Assembly (NCBI RefSeq): GCF_000178955.2
Contig: NC_016631.1
Coordinates: 4,960,001-5,024,000, forward strand
DNA from: Granulicella mallensis MP5ACTX8
GTDB taxonomy: Bacteria; Acidobacteriota; Terriglobia; Terriglobales; Acidobacteriaceae
DNA: 64,000 nt
Reading direction: 5' to 3'
The position numbers were made by a program, and so were the translations under genes. Below are positions 9,322 through 17,972 of the stretch, piece by piece; position 1 is the stretch's first letter; each line of letters opens with the position of its first letter. The notes below the pieces were generated by a model, which was not told the origin of the DNA, searched no databases, and worked only from the letters and a program-made list of their open reading frames with translations.

Positions 9322-9987
9322 TGCTCTGCTTTCTGCCCGTCCCCGGCTCAAAGGCCGTGGATCAGGCTGGCAGAACAGGCGAAGATCGCGCCACAGAAAA
9401 CTAAGGTTAAAACAAGTTCAACAAGTTAGCTGAAAACTCGCTCAAGGCTTAGTTGATTGTGGCAGCCTCCCTGGATGCGGACGGGAACTGAGCTGCGGAG
9501 ACTGGGTCGAACTTCCGGAGGCTGCACGCTACGCGGGCACGCCCCCCAGCCTGCGGATAGCCGCGCAAAAAGCGCAACCGCTGGCTGGTGCCGAGAGAGG
9601 ATTGTTCCAGTATTAGACCGCGTGCCTCGGGCCGAACAAAACTGCCCTGAAGCAAATCGCTGCAAACGGAGTTTGTGACCAACACAGCCTCGATCCGAGG
9701 CGGGGTCGTTAACCGTCCGTTTACATTCATTCTCAAAACCTGTCCGGCCATCGGAAGCTGATCCGTGCCTGGCCGGCCTTCTAAAAATCTTGGTGTGGCC
9801 GCTGCGCCGGGGAATAAGTCGCATCCGTGCAGCGGTTCTATACCCGCCCAGCCCTATGGCTGAACGTCTTCCATTAGTATGCACCAAAGTCGGGCAACGT
9901 GCGCCCGGGCTTACCGCTTTCGGACTAAACCCTGCCTGTTCAGCGGTTCAGGTACGATCTCGATTTCGCGAAGATGTGCCGTTGTCG
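9322..9987. other. Long intergenic region between rodA and the RNase gene
   Basis: About 660 bases with no frame that looks protein-like. It must hold the promoter and 5' leader of the minus-strand RNase gene. RNase E genes elsewhere have long autoregulatory leaders, but I see no specific structure that proves one here. Confidence 0.5.
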
Positions 9988-11091
9988 TTAGTTCACAAAC
10001 CGCCGCATCCGGATATTCATCACAATCCCCAGCGCCAGGAACGTAAAGATAATCGACGACCCGCCATAGCTCATCAACGGCAGCGGAATCCCGGTCACCG
10101 GCATGAACCCGACGCACATCCCGATATTGATGCCGACCTGGAAGAGCGTCACCGCCATCACTCCCATGATGATCAGCGTCCCCGGCGGATCGGGCGCGGT
10201 CTGGGCGTTCTGAATCAACCTCACAAGAATGAGGAAGTACAGCAGCAGCACGCCGATCGCGCCGATAAAGCCGTGCTCCTCGCAAAACGCGGCAAAGATA
10301 AAGTCTGTATACGGAATCGGAAGGAAGTCGCCCTGGGTCTGGGTTCCCTTGTTGGTCCCCTTGCCCCATATCCCGCCCGATCCAACGGCAATCAGCGACT
10401 GGCGAACCTGGTAACCCGAGCCCTTCGGATCGCTGTCCGGATTGATAAACGCGGTGACACGAGCCCGCTGGTACGGCTTCAGCAGCTTGCCCGTGCTCCA
10501 GCCGATACCGCCCACCAGCAGAACCCCCAACACCAGGATGGCCGCATGCTTCAGCCGGATTCCCCCCAGGAAGAGTCCCGCCACCAGGATCGGAATGTAG
10601 GTCAGCGAAGTTCCAAGGTCCGGCTGCTTCAAAACCATGAACAACGGAAAGCCGATCAGCAGGAAGGCCTTGCCGATATCTCCCCAGCGCAGAGATCGGC
10701 CCTCCCCCACGCGTTCCCAGAAGAATCGCGCCATGGCAAGGATCAGTACCAGCTTGACCCACTCCGAAGGCTGAAAGTGAACTCCGCCGCCAAGGTTGAT
10801 CCATCGCCGCCCGCCCAACACCTTCTGCCCTACTAGCCGGACCGCCACCAGCGAGAAAACACCCACCCCGTAGGCCCAATACGCAATATCGAGCAGCCGG
10901 TGGTAATCGACCAGTGAGATGGCGAACATCAGAACGAGGCCGACCAGGAGGAAGCCAATCTGCTTCTGCTGAAAGCCATGGAACTTGGTCATAGCGGTCG
11001 CCGACCGGATTTCGAGCACACTGATAACCGAGAGCACGAGCACAAAGCCCAGCAGCACCCAGTCGAAGTCACGGAATCGCGCGCGAATCAT
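9988..11091 (-). CDS. rodA: Rod-shape SEDS glycosyltransferase RodA
   Basis: Peptidoglycan polymerase of the elongasome, acting in the inner membrane with PBP2. The 367 residues form about ten membrane segments with SEDS hallmarks: WINLGGGVHFQPSEWVKL (the conserved FQPSE region), KQPDLGTSL with the catalytic-type Asp, and the C-terminal TGIPLPLMSYGGSS motif. Length is normal for RodA rather than FtsW. The gene lies downstream of mrdA on the same strand with about 110 bases between, which contain a truncated intergenic repeat, so co-transcription is likely but not tight. Confidence 0.95.
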   Translation of the reverse strand: MIRARFRDFDWVLLGFVLVLSVISVLEIRSATAMTKFHGFQQKQIGFLLVGLVLMFAISLVDYHRLLDIAYWAYGVGVFSLVAVRLVGQKVLGGRRWINLGGGVHFQPSEWVKLVLILAMARFFWERVGEGRSLRWGDIGKAFLLIGFPLFMVLKQPDLGTSLTYIPILVAGLFLGGIRLKHAAILVLGVLLVGGIGWSTGKLLKPYQRARVTAFINPDSDPKGSGYQVRQSLIAVGSGGIWGKGTNKGTQTQGDFLPIPYTDFIFAAFCEEHGFIGAIGVLLLYFLILVRLIQNAQTAPDPPGTLIIMGVMAVTLFQVGINIGMCVGFMPVTGIPLPLMSYGGSSIIFTFLALGIVMNIRMRRFVN

Positions 11092-11170
11092 TCAAGTTCA
11101 AGTGTAGCGGCAGTGAAGGGATTGCTTGTTGCATGGTTAGTGTCCTGCAACCTACCTATCTTCCTTCGTC

Positions 11171-11200
11171 CCCCCACAGAATCGTCATCCTGAGCGATCT
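11171..11200. repeat. Truncated copy of the CACAGAATCGTCATCC repeat
   Basis: CACAGAATCGTCATCCTGAG followed by CG, then directly the stop codon of mrdA (11201-11203 on the plus strand). The right half of the repeat present at 14115 and 28801 is missing. Confidence 0.6.
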
Positions 11201-13102
11201 CTACTGCCCCGCCGGAGCCGCCGGCGCCGTTCCACCCGCTCCCGCAGGCGTCTCCGCAGGCTTTTCCGCCACCTTCTGGAGGTTCCCAGCCTTCGCCCGC
11301 TGCTTATTGACAAAGGCAGTGACCACTTGAGCGGCAAGCTTGGCGGAGTTGTTGCCCCAGACGCCATGCTCCCACAGCACGGCAACCACAATGTCGGGAT
11401 TGCGACGTGGCGCGATGCCCACAAACCACGCATTAGGCTCGGTATTATGCCCCCTGCCGCTCATAGCCAGGGCCGTATGGCTCATCACCTGCGCGGTACC
11501 GGTCTTGCCCGCAAAGTCGACTCCCTCGAGATGCGCCGCGGCAGCCGTGCCGATAGGACCGGTTACACCTGCCATATCGTCCGTAATAATCTGCCAGTTC
11601 TCGGGAGTGAGAGGAACCGTCTTCTCCCCCGATCCGGGATAGGTGCTCTGAACCGCCGACAACTGATCCTTCGTCAACTCGGTGGGAAAGACCACATGCG
11701 GCCGTTGCAGCGCCCCGCCGGAGGCGATGCCGCCAAGCGCGCGCGCCAGTTGCAGGGGCGTAGCCTCGATCGCTCCCTGTCCGATACCCACCGAGATCGT
11801 CTCGCCCGCATACCACTTGTCGTGCTGCGTCTTCAGCTTCCACTGCTCGCTCGGCATCACACCGGCAGCCTCGTCAGGCAGATCGACTCCGGTCTTCGAA
11901 CCGATGCCGACCGAGGTGGCATAGCGCGCAATCGTATCGATGCCCAGCTTGTTAGCCAGCGTGTAATAGAAGGTGTCGCAGGAGTATGGGAGCGCATTGT
12001 GAATGTCGACTCCCCCGTGATGCCGGTCGCAGGCAAAGAAGTGGCCGTAGAAGGTCGCGCCACCGTTGCATTGGACGTGCATATCCTGCGCGACATTTTC
12101 CTGGAGACCCGCCAGCGTCATGATGACCTTGAAGGTCGAACCCGGCGCCAGCTGCGCCTGGATCGTCTTGTTCATCATCGGATGATCGGGATTTTCCATG
12201 ATCGACTGCCAGTAGGCCTTGGTCAGCCGCACCGAAAACTGGTTGGGATCGAAGGTCGGACGCGAGGCCATGGCCAGGATCTCGCCGGTGTGCGGGTCCA
12301 TGGCAACGATGGCTCCGATCTTGCCTTCGAGCGCCTTCTCCGCCGCCATCTGGATATCGAGGTCGATCGTCAGCCGCAGGTCCTGGCCGGGTTGCGCGAG
12401 CTCCTGGCCCATCAGGCCAACCTCTTTGCCATGCGAGTTCACGACCATATCGCGAGAGCCGTCGACACCGCGCAGAATCTCGTCGTAGGTCTCTTCGACC
12501 CCCGACTTGCCCACAACATCGCCGGGAGCATACGCCGCATAGCGAGACTGGTTCAGGTCGTTCTCGCTGACCTCGCCAACATAGCCGATGAGGTGCGCCG
12601 CAAAGCCGTCGCGCGGATACAGACGGCGCTGCTCATCGAGCGTCTCAAGCTCCGGCAGCTCGTTGCGATGCGCCTCAACGAACGCCTGCTCGTCCGGCGT
12701 GATGTCCTGTTTCAGCGGAATGGGCTGATACTTCGCGGCCAGTTGAAAGTGCTTGATGATGGCCTGGATCTGATCGACCGTCATGTGCAGCCCGTTCGCG
12801 ATCTGCGGCAGGTCGGCGTCAAGGTTCTTCTGCTGCTCCCGCAGCAGGTAGCAGGTCACCGACGGATAGTTGTCGACGATGATGCGGCCTTCGCGATCCA
12901 GGATCTTCCCTCGCGGCGCAAGCACCGGGACCTTGCGAATGCGATTCTGTTCGGCCAGAACCCGCCAGCCTGTAGCCCCCAGCACCTGCAGACGCCAGAG
13001 CCCCACCCCCAGGATCACCAACACCACCGCAACCAGATACTGCGTCATATGCAGCTTGACGGGAGAGAGCTTCTCATTGCGCTCGATGCTGTCGATTTCC
13101 AT
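11201..13102 (-). CDS. mrdA: Penicillin-binding protein 2 (elongation transpeptidase)
   Basis: Class B PBP that cross-links peptidoglycan during lateral wall growth, working with RodA. The 633-residue protein has one N-terminal membrane anchor (residues ~20-42), a dimerisation/pedestal domain containing the APRGKILDR motif near 62-70, and the transpeptidase domain with Ser322-x-x-Lys325 (STFK), Ser374-Cys-Asp (the SxN-equivalent box, with Asp instead of Asn as in PBP2) and Lys533-Thr-Gly. The C-terminus ends in an Ala/Pro-rich tail. ATG 13102 gives a normal cytoplasmic leader. It sits between mreD and rodA in the usual order. Confidence 0.96.
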   Translation of the reverse strand: MEIDSIERNEKLSPVKLHMTQYLVAVVLVILGVGLWRLQVLGATGWRVLAEQNRIRKVPVLAPRGKILDREGRIIVDNYPSVTCYLLREQQKNLDADLPQIANGLHMTVDQIQAIIKHFQLAAKYQPIPLKQDITPDEQAFVEAHRNELPELETLDEQRRLYPRDGFAAHLIGYVGEVSENDLNQSRYAAYAPGDVVGKSGVEETYDEILRGVDGSRDMVVNSHGKEVGLMGQELAQPGQDLRLTIDLDIQMAAEKALEGKIGAIVAMDPHTGEILAMASRPTFDPNQFSVRLTKAYWQSIMENPDHPMMNKTIQAQLAPGSTFKVIMTLAGLQENVAQDMHVQCNGGATFYGHFFACDRHHGGVDIHNALPYSCDTFYYTLANKLGIDTIARYATSVGIGSKTGVDLPDEAAGVMPSEQWKLKTQHDKWYAGETISVGIGQGAIEATPLQLARALGGIASGGALQRPHVVFPTELTKDQLSAVQSTYPGSGEKTVPLTPENWQIITDDMAGVTGPIGTAAAAHLEGVDFAGKTGTAQVMSHTALAMSGRGHNTEPNAWFVGIAPRRNPDIVVAVLWEHGVWGNNSAKLAAQVVTAFVNKQRAKAGNLQKVAEKPAETPAGAGGTAPAAPAGQ

Positions 13103-13317
13103 TGTCCTGGGTCCCCACAGTGAATTCTACTGCCGAATTCTACCGCGCCAGATAGCAGTGCAATCGCATTCGAATCCTCGGCCGGGAAAGGCCTACAGGC
13201 GGACCAACCGCAAGAAGATGCAGATGAAGAGGATGCGGATGAGGGCGATGTGGACGGAGAGGATATGGACAGAGGGGTGCAGATGGAGAACAGAGAGGTA
13301 GGACCAGCATCACGCCA

Positions 13318-13480
13318 AGCCCCGAAGGGGCGATATATCCCAGCCCAGGGTGGAGGCGGCTGGCGAGCGTTCTTTGCTCGCCGTGTCGCCGCAACCCTGG
13401 GTTACGAACCCCATGAAGCTAGAGCCCTGAAGGGGCGACCTATCGGTACCAGCACGATGGATCGCCCCTTCGGGGCTCCG
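13318..13480. repeat. Palindromic CCCGAAGGGGCG repeat cluster
   Basis: Three copies of a palindromic unit: AGCCCCGAAGGGGCGAT at 13318, AGCCCTGAAGGGGCGAC at about 13423, and an inverted GTCGCCCCTTCGGGGCT-like copy at about 13461-13477. A further inverted pair (GCCCAGGGT / ACCCTGGGT) lies between. The whole 13103-13506 gap between mrdA and mreD has no convincing gene; 13215-13300 is purine-rich, low-complexity sequence. Confidence 0.65.
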
Positions 13481-13506
13481 CACTTGTTTGGAGCTACAAA
13501 CCCGCT

Positions 13507-14031
13507 CTACTCCCGCACCCGAAATCGATCAAGCATATAGAACAGGGGAATCGCCACGGCCGTATTCGAAACCGCACGGATCAGCTCATGCACCGGCATC
13601 AGCCGGACCGTCGCATCGCCCAGTAGCCACCGCGCGATGAGGTACAGGAGTCCGCTCTGCAACAGGCTGAAGCAAAAGTTCAGCAGAATCCGGTTCACCA
13701 GGTTCTCGACATCGACGGCAAACCCAATGCTCGCCGCGATATAGCCGATAATCCCCTTCGCGATGCCATTGACCCCGAAAGGATGGTTCGTCAGCCCGTC
13801 CTGAAACAGCCCAATCAGGGTTCCGGTCATCGTTCCGGCGATCTGACTGCGCCGCGCAACGGAGAAGAAGATCACCGCGATCAGCGGCAGGTCGAGGATT
13901 GCCAGCCGGGGGAACGTCTTAGGCAGCACCACCTGCAGCAGGATGCACACCACCGGCACCAGCAGCGTGACTGCGGGGTGGAAGGCGTACTGGTCGAGTT
14001 CGCGTCGGGAGGTGTAACTATGCTCTGCCAT
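13507..14031 (-). CDS. mreD: Rod-shape-determining protein MreD
   Basis: Integral membrane component of the MreBCD elongation complex. The 174 residues contain five to six hydrophobic segments, with small charged loops typical of MreD (DGLTNHPFGVNGIAKGIIGY resembles the conserved QD...PLG.....GY region). Identity rests on length, topology, that motif and the position directly upstream of mrdA and rodA. MreC, normally adjacent, is absent here and lies at 40689-41840. About 400 bases of repeats separate mreD from mrdA, so the two may not share one transcript. Confidence 0.85.
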   Translation of the reverse strand: MAEHSYTSRRELDQYAFHPAVTLLVPVVCILLQVVLPKTFPRLAILDLPLIAVIFFSVARRSQIAGTMTGTLIGLFQDGLTNHPFGVNGIAKGIIGYIAASIGFAVDVENLVNRILLNFCFSLLQSGLLYLIARWLLGDATVRLMPVHELIRAVSNTAVAIPLFYMLDRFRVRE

Positions 14032-14114
14032 TTAGGTGCTTCGATTTCCGAGGATACCCCACAGGCCCCTGAGAGCAAAACCAAGCTGGATATACCCCTA
14101 TGTTCTTGTTCCGT

Positions 14115-14184
14115 CCCCTCACAGAATCGTCATCCTGAGCGAAGCGCCTCGCGCTTTTGCGAGGTGCGCAGTCGAAGGACCTGC
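14115..14184. repeat. Full copy of the TCGTCATCCTGAGCG...GTCGAAGGAC repeat
   Basis: Conserved left end (CACAGAATCGTCATCCTGAG), a variable hairpin (GCGCCTCGC and its near complement) and a conserved right end (GCGCAGTCGAAGGACC). Translation gives HPERSASRF-like peptides, a pattern known as spurious ORFs. Confidence 0.75.
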
Positions 14185-14203
14185 TGTTGTTCTTGTTGTT
14201 GCC

Positions 14204-14347
14204 TTTCTTGTTGTCATTCCCGTAGGGAATCTGCTGTCTGCCAGCACAGCACCGATCTTTGCGAGGCGACCCCCCGGGGTACAGACCACGAAGAATTGCT
14301 AGAGTACGAACAAACAACAGATTCCCTGCGGGAATGACAACAAGAAA
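14204..14347. mobile_element. MITE-like element with 34-bp terminal inverted repeats
   Basis: The left end at 14204-14237 and the reverse complement of 14314-14347 agree at 32 of 34 positions (core GTTGTCATTCCCG, then T or C, then AGGGAATCTG). The 76-bp interior codes for nothing recognisable. The same end sequence recurs as single copies at about 35984 and, more diverged, at 36063. Confidence 0.6.
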
Positions 14348-14357
14348 AACAAAACCC

Positions 14358-15548
14358 CTAATCCGCTTGCACTACCGAACCAAGAGTCCTTGGACTATCC
14401 CCAAAACGGGCCCGCAGCCAGCGATTTGCCGGCTCCGAATAGAATCTGGCCACCAGTTCCCCCAGCACTCCTGCCAGAACAATCACGCCCAGGAAAAGAA
14501 TCGGGACAAAACGCAAAGGCTTCCCAGCCTTCAGGTACAGATCGAAACAGGCGAAGACGAGGAACATGTGGGTGAGATAGATCTCATAGCTGCGTCTCCC
14601 ATAAGCCAGCAAAGGACTGAAGACCCCAGCCACCCGCCATCCCGTCTGCGCGGCCACGGCAATCAACAGGCAGGCTCCCACCGCAACCAGGGTCATATCC
14701 AGACCGCATTTCGTCAGCCCAAGCCGCCAGACCTGAATCGAAAACCCGAGGCAGAACACCAACAGGGCCGAACCCAATCCAAAAAGTGTCCAAAGGACCC
14801 GACGAGTAAAGGACCGGCCGGAGACCAGGAGCGCCGTCAGGCAGCCCAGTGCAATAGCATCCATGCCCCCAAGATAGGAGTACTCCTGCCAGACTTCATT
14901 GCCATGCGTAAGAACCGTTCTCCCAAACGGGCCCAGCACCACAAACGTAACCAGGAGCAGCACCAGACCTTTGCCTCGCCCCAAAAGACGGCAGGCTAGC
15001 GGAAAGAAGAGGTAGAACATCTCCTCCACCGAAAGCGACCAGAGAATATCCCAGTTGCCCGGCAGGTAGCCTTTCGTCGCCTCCAGCCATCCAACATGAA
15101 ACGTAAGCGCCGCCAGCAGTGCACGGCCCAGCCCACCCGTCTCCGCGGAGACAACAAAGTCCTTCACGTGGAGCACATGCAGCAGACTGAGAACAGCCAG
15201 AAGCGTGAGCAACAGTGGCGCGATACGGGCAAAGCGGATGAGATAGAAGTCCCGCAGCCAAACCTTCGAGAGCGTTCCCCATCGCCTGATCGTCGTGGAC
15301 GTAATCAAAAACCCGGAGACCGCAAAGAAGATCTGCACTCCCTGTTGCCCTTCCCAGACGAGCGAAGAGGTCAGTTGGGGTGGCAGCCCTTTGGTATAGG
15401 GCACATGCGCAAAGAGCAGCCGCATGTTGACGTGATTCATCAGCACATAAAAGATCGCGAGGGCTCGCAGACAATCGATGCCATCAACTCTTTTCCAGCT
15501 TCGGACTGGGTTTGCGTGCAGGCTCTCGACCGTATGCAGTGTTGCCAT
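14358..15548 (-). CDS. Acyltransferase family 3 membrane protein (OafA-like)
   Basis: Integral-membrane O-acyltransferase predicted to transfer acetyl or other acyl groups to surface sugars or lipids. About ten hydrophobic segments are present. The N-terminal signature RVDGIDCLRALAIFYVLMNH carries the Arg and His expected of Acyltransferase_3; the ILWSLSVEEMFYLFFPL segment is the other family hallmark. The frame stays open to 15725, but that part overlaps the padR 3' end and is not membrane-like, so I prefer ATG 15548, preceded by a GAGGGG. Family membership is clear; the substrate is unknown. The 3' end lies only 11 bases from the MITE-like element. Confidence 0.85.
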   Translation of the reverse strand: MATLHTVESLHANPVRSWKRVDGIDCLRALAIFYVLMNHVNMRLLFAHVPYTKGLPPQLTSSLVWEGQQGVQIFFAVSGFLITSTTIRRWGTLSKVWLRDFYLIRFARIAPLLLTLLAVLSLLHVLHVKDFVVSAETGGLGRALLAALTFHVGWLEATKGYLPGNWDILWSLSVEEMFYLFFPLACRLLGRGKGLVLLLVTFVVLGPFGRTVLTHGNEVWQEYSYLGGMDAIALGCLTALLVSGRSFTRRVLWTLFGLGSALLVFCLGFSIQVWRLGLTKCGLDMTLVAVGACLLIAVAAQTGWRVAGVFSPLLAYGRRSYEIYLTHMFLVFACFDLYLKAGKPLRFVPILFLGVIVLAGVLGELVARFYSEPANRWLRARFGDSPRTLGSVVQAD

Positions 15549-15645
15549 GGATGTGGTCCACCCCTCATCAGCCACTTTATCTCTGCCTCTATTCATGAGG
15601 GTTAAGACCCATAACATTTTTTCAGAATGGATTGCGCCTTCCTCA

Positions 15646-16002
15646 TCATCGACTGGTGGTAGAGATATCGCCGGGAGGCGATATCTTCCGCGGGTGCTCC
15701 TCATGAAGTTCCTGATGAAGCTCATCCACCTTTTCTCTGGCCTTGTCTAAGGCTCTCCTGCCAACTGCGGTGATCTTATAAACCCGCCTTTTGCGTCCTC
15801 CAACATTTTTGAGTGAAGACTTCAACAAGCCGCCCCGCTCCAGGCCATGCAGAAGCGGATAGAGCGTTCCAGGACCAATGCGATATCCATGATGCTTCAG
15901 CTCCTCCATCATGGCCAATCCAAAGATTGGCTCATGGGAGGCATGCACAAGCACATGAATCCGTATGAGCCCGAAGAAGAGTTCCCGCTGTTGTTTCAAC
16001 AC
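15646..16002 (-). CDS. PadR-family transcriptional regulator
   Basis: A winged-helix regulator. Segment ASHEPIFGLAMMEELKHHGY followed by RIGPGTLYPLLHGLERGGLL is the canonical PadR DNA-binding helix and wing, and the C-terminal helix (residues ~75-105) is the dimerisation arm. The frame extends upstream to 16239, but the upstream part lacks family similarity and covers two palindromes, so I choose GTG 16002, which gives 118 residues, the usual size; ATG 16080 is the alternative. A 10-bp stem with a GGGA loop (15663-15686) lies just before the stop codon. PadR proteins usually repress themselves and a divergent transporter or membrane operon, which fits the genes from 16130. Confidence 0.88.
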   Translation of the reverse strand: MLKQQRELFFGLIRIHVLVHASHEPIFGLAMMEELKHHGYRIGPGTLYPLLHGLERGGLLKSSLKNVGGRKRRVYKITAVGRRALDKAREKVDELHQELHEEHPRKISPPGDISTTSR

Positions 16003-16059
16003 AAGGTAAATATACCTTCGCGGGGGTGATACCAGATCTCTTACTATCGAACTTCGATA
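16003..16059. promoter_or_regulatory. Two palindromes in the padR / outer-membrane gene promoter region
   Basis: AAGGTA-AATA-TACCTT (16003-16018) sits immediately before the chosen padR start, and TATCGAA-C-TTCGATA (16045-16059) lies 30 bases further out. Both are perfect inverted repeats in the AT-rich divergent region, as expected for PadR operators. The first would block translation and transcription start of padR. Confidence 0.55.
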
Positions 16060-16129
16060 TATGCTGTTCGAGTCGGCCATTCGCTTTAAAAAGAGTGGGC
16101 AAGCATTTCGCTGGAAGGCAGGAATCTCG

Positions 16130-16993
16130 ATGAGTCTCAGCATCCATTGCGCAAGACTGGCGATACTCCTCGTCCTTCTATCGGCAGCTTCAAAACTGGT
16201 GGCGCAGGCGGGACCTCCGTTCCAGACCGATGACCCCACGCCGGTGGATCTCGGGCACTACGAGGCTTATATCTTCGGAACCGTGGATGGCACTCCGGCA
16301 GAGATCGATCCGACCGGGCCGGCGTTTGAGTTCAACTGGGGTGCCATTCCCAACATTCAGCTTCATGCCATTCTCCCCTTCGGTGCGGTCAGGCCATCCA
16401 ATAACCCTGTCTATCTTCCGGGTGGCTCGGGCTCCAGCGCCTATGGGTTGACGGATATGGAGTTGGGCGTGAAGTACGGCTTCATCAAGCAAACGAAACA
16501 CCGCCCGCAGATTGGATCGTTCACCATGTTCGAGATTCCGACGGGAAGCTATGCCAAAGGTCTCGGCGTCGGCAAGGTCTGGTACAAGCTGCCTATCTGG
16601 GTTGAGAAAGAATTCGGGCCCTGGAGTCTCTGCGGCGGGCTGGGCTACACGATCGTACCGCAAACCCAATATCGCAACTATCTTTACGGCGGATATCTCG
16701 TTAAGCGTGAGATCAACAAGAAGCTGGAACTCTCTGCCGAAATCTTTTCTCATGCGCGAGAAGGATTTGCGGCGGCTCAGACGCAATCTTCGACCATGAT
16801 GGACGCAGGCGGCTACTACCACTTCAAATCTCCCGGACTCCAACTGCTCTTCGCGTATGGCCACTCCATCGCCGGGCAGACGGAGAACTATGGCTATCTT
16901 GGCCTCTATAAAACCTGGGGGAAAGATAAAGATGCAGACAAGAAAACCTCGAGCGACGCTATGGTGTCTTCGCAGCAGCATGAGAACCGATGA
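16130..16993 (+). CDS. Outer-membrane beta-barrel protein (transporter/MetA-like)
   Basis: 287 residues from ATG 16130, which has an AAGGCAGG ribosome site; the frame is open upstream to 16061 but without a better start. A signal peptide (hydrophobic core about residues 9-21, then VAQA) precedes alternating beta strands with aromatic girdles and a C-terminal strand region (YGYLGLYKTWG) followed by a charged tail. The pattern resembles the family of outer-membrane proteins near phenol-degradation genes (MetA_deg-like transporters) and the barrel at 26259. Role and substrate are unknown. It opens a three-gene co-directional group that faces padR. Confidence 0.7.
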   Translation: MSLSIHCARLAILLVLLSAASKLVAQAGPPFQTDDPTPVDLGHYEAYIFGTVDGTPAEIDPTGPAFEFNWGAIPNIQLHAILPFGAVRPSNNPVYLPGGSGSSAYGLTDMELGVKYGFIKQTKHRPQIGSFTMFEIPTGSYAKGLGVGKVWYKLPIWVEKEFGPWSLCGGLGYTIVPQTQYRNYLYGGYLVKREINKKLELSAEIFSHAREGFAAAQTQSSTMMDAGGYYHFKSPGLQLLFAYGHSIAGQTENYGYLGLYKTWGKDKDADKKTSSDAMVSSQQHENR

Positions 16994-17023
16994 GCGACGC
17001 TCAAACTTTCACAAGGAGAATCA

Positions 17024-17596
17024 ATGGAAATCACGATGCGGAGTGTCTGGACGCTGATTCACGGCATAGGGTTTGGGGCACTCTATCTGCTGGCATGCTC
17101 CGGGGCACTCGTGGAGCTCTACCGCTTCACTACCTCCGCTGATCCAACTGAGCCCACGCCAGGTCAGGAGCGCTTTCTCCAGGGATACATGCTCGCCATG
17201 GTGCTGCTCGCATGGGCTGCGGTGCTGACCGGAGCGTATGTAATTTACCCCTGGTACCGCGCAGCAGCACCGCCGCATACGGCCGATCTTTCCCTGTTTC
17301 CGCAGCGTCTCCTGATGTCGAGCCCCGGCACCATCGGTTGGCATTCACTAGGGATGGAGTGGAAGGAGCATGTTGCCTGGTTCGCTCCCCTCTCGATCAC
17401 GATGGCAGCGTTCGTCGTCATCAGGTATGGTCGCGACCTCAGGCACCATCGGCAACTGCGCGGTGCGGTGCTTTCCTTCACCCTGGTTTCGTTTGTCGCA
17501 GCCGGTATCGCCGGCTTCTTTGGGGCGATGATCAACAAGTACGCACCGGTCCAGGGCGGACATACCCTCCCACTTAGCCACGGAGAAGGAAAATGA
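17024..17596 (+). CDS. Four-helix membrane protein of unknown function
   Basis: 190 residues with four predicted membrane helices: residues ~10-30, ~55-75, ~118-138 and ~148-170. The loop between helices 2 and 3 contains a conserved-looking HSLGMEWKEHVAWFAP segment with two His residues, and another His precedes helix 1 (LIHGIGFG). Intramembrane or interfacial His hints at haem or metal binding but no complete motif can be named. A ribosome site (AAGGAG) precedes ATG 17024. Its stop overlaps the start of the next gene by 4 bases (ATGA), showing translational coupling. I do not recognise the family. Confidence 0.75.
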   Translation: MEITMRSVWTLIHGIGFGALYLLACSGALVELYRFTTSADPTEPTPGQERFLQGYMLAMVLLAWAAVLTGAYVIYPWYRAAAPPHTADLSLFPQRLLMSSPGTIGWHSLGMEWKEHVAWFAPLSITMAAFVVIRYGRDLRHHRQLRGAVLSFTLVSFVAAGIAGFFGAMINKYAPVQGGHTLPLSHGEGK

Positions 17597-17940
17597 ATAC
17601 GTCCAAAACTGCCGTCTCCCCCAGAACTCATATCCTTCCTAATGGCTCCGGCGTAGCAGCGATTCTTGCGGCGGGTATTGGTTCCTTTGCTCTGGCAGTC
17701 CTGGCTTTCGCCGGCGACAAATCGGTCGCAGTGAAGAGCAGCCTTGTCTTCTATAAACCGACGGGACCTCTCTCCGGTGTAACCACAACAGCGATCCTGA
17801 TCTGGCTCTTCGCCTGGGGAGTTCTGGAGTGGCGTTGGGGCAAAAAGACCGTTGCTGCGGGGCGTGTCATTACTGTTGCTTTGATCCTGCTGGGCCTGAG
17901 CTTGTTGCTGACATTTCCGCCCATTGTCGACCTTCTCTAA
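17593..17940 (+). CDS. Three-helix membrane protein, coupled to the preceding gene
   Basis: 115 residues, with helices at about 20-42, 57-77 and 90-112; short charged loops and no extracytoplasmic domain. The ATG overlaps the stop of the upstream gene (ATGA), and a GAGAAGGAAA ribosome site lies in its 3' end. Together with the 190-residue partner it looks like a small inner-membrane complex encoded after an outer-membrane barrel and under PadR control. No known family recognised; haem-copper or cytochrome accessory subunits are possible but unsupported. Confidence 0.75.
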   Translation: MNTSKTAVSPRTHILPNGSGVAAILAAGIGSFALAVLAFAGDKSVAVKSSLVFYKPTGPLSGVTTTAILIWLFAWGVLEWRWGKKTVAAGRVITVALILLGLSLLLTFPPIVDLL

Positions 17941-17972
17941 ACAAGCAGGACTTTGATCGCTGGGTCATAAAA

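Noticed and set aside
9426-9887. 153-codon minus-strand frame between rodA and the RNase gene
   Set aside because: Arg/Gly/Ser-rich composition, no ribosome site, no recognisable domain; more likely non-coding leader or promoter sequence.
11327-13123. 598-codon plus-strand frame opposite mrdA
   Set aside because: Shadow of the PBP2 gene; the minus strand has the complete transpeptidase motifs.
13783-14337. Frame giving HPERSASRF-type peptides
   Set aside because: Translation of the dispersed intergenic repeat; such frames are known artefacts.
15646-15725. Acyltransferase start at 15725
   Set aside because: It would overlap padR by 80 bases and add ~60 residues unlike the family; ATG 15548 fits better.
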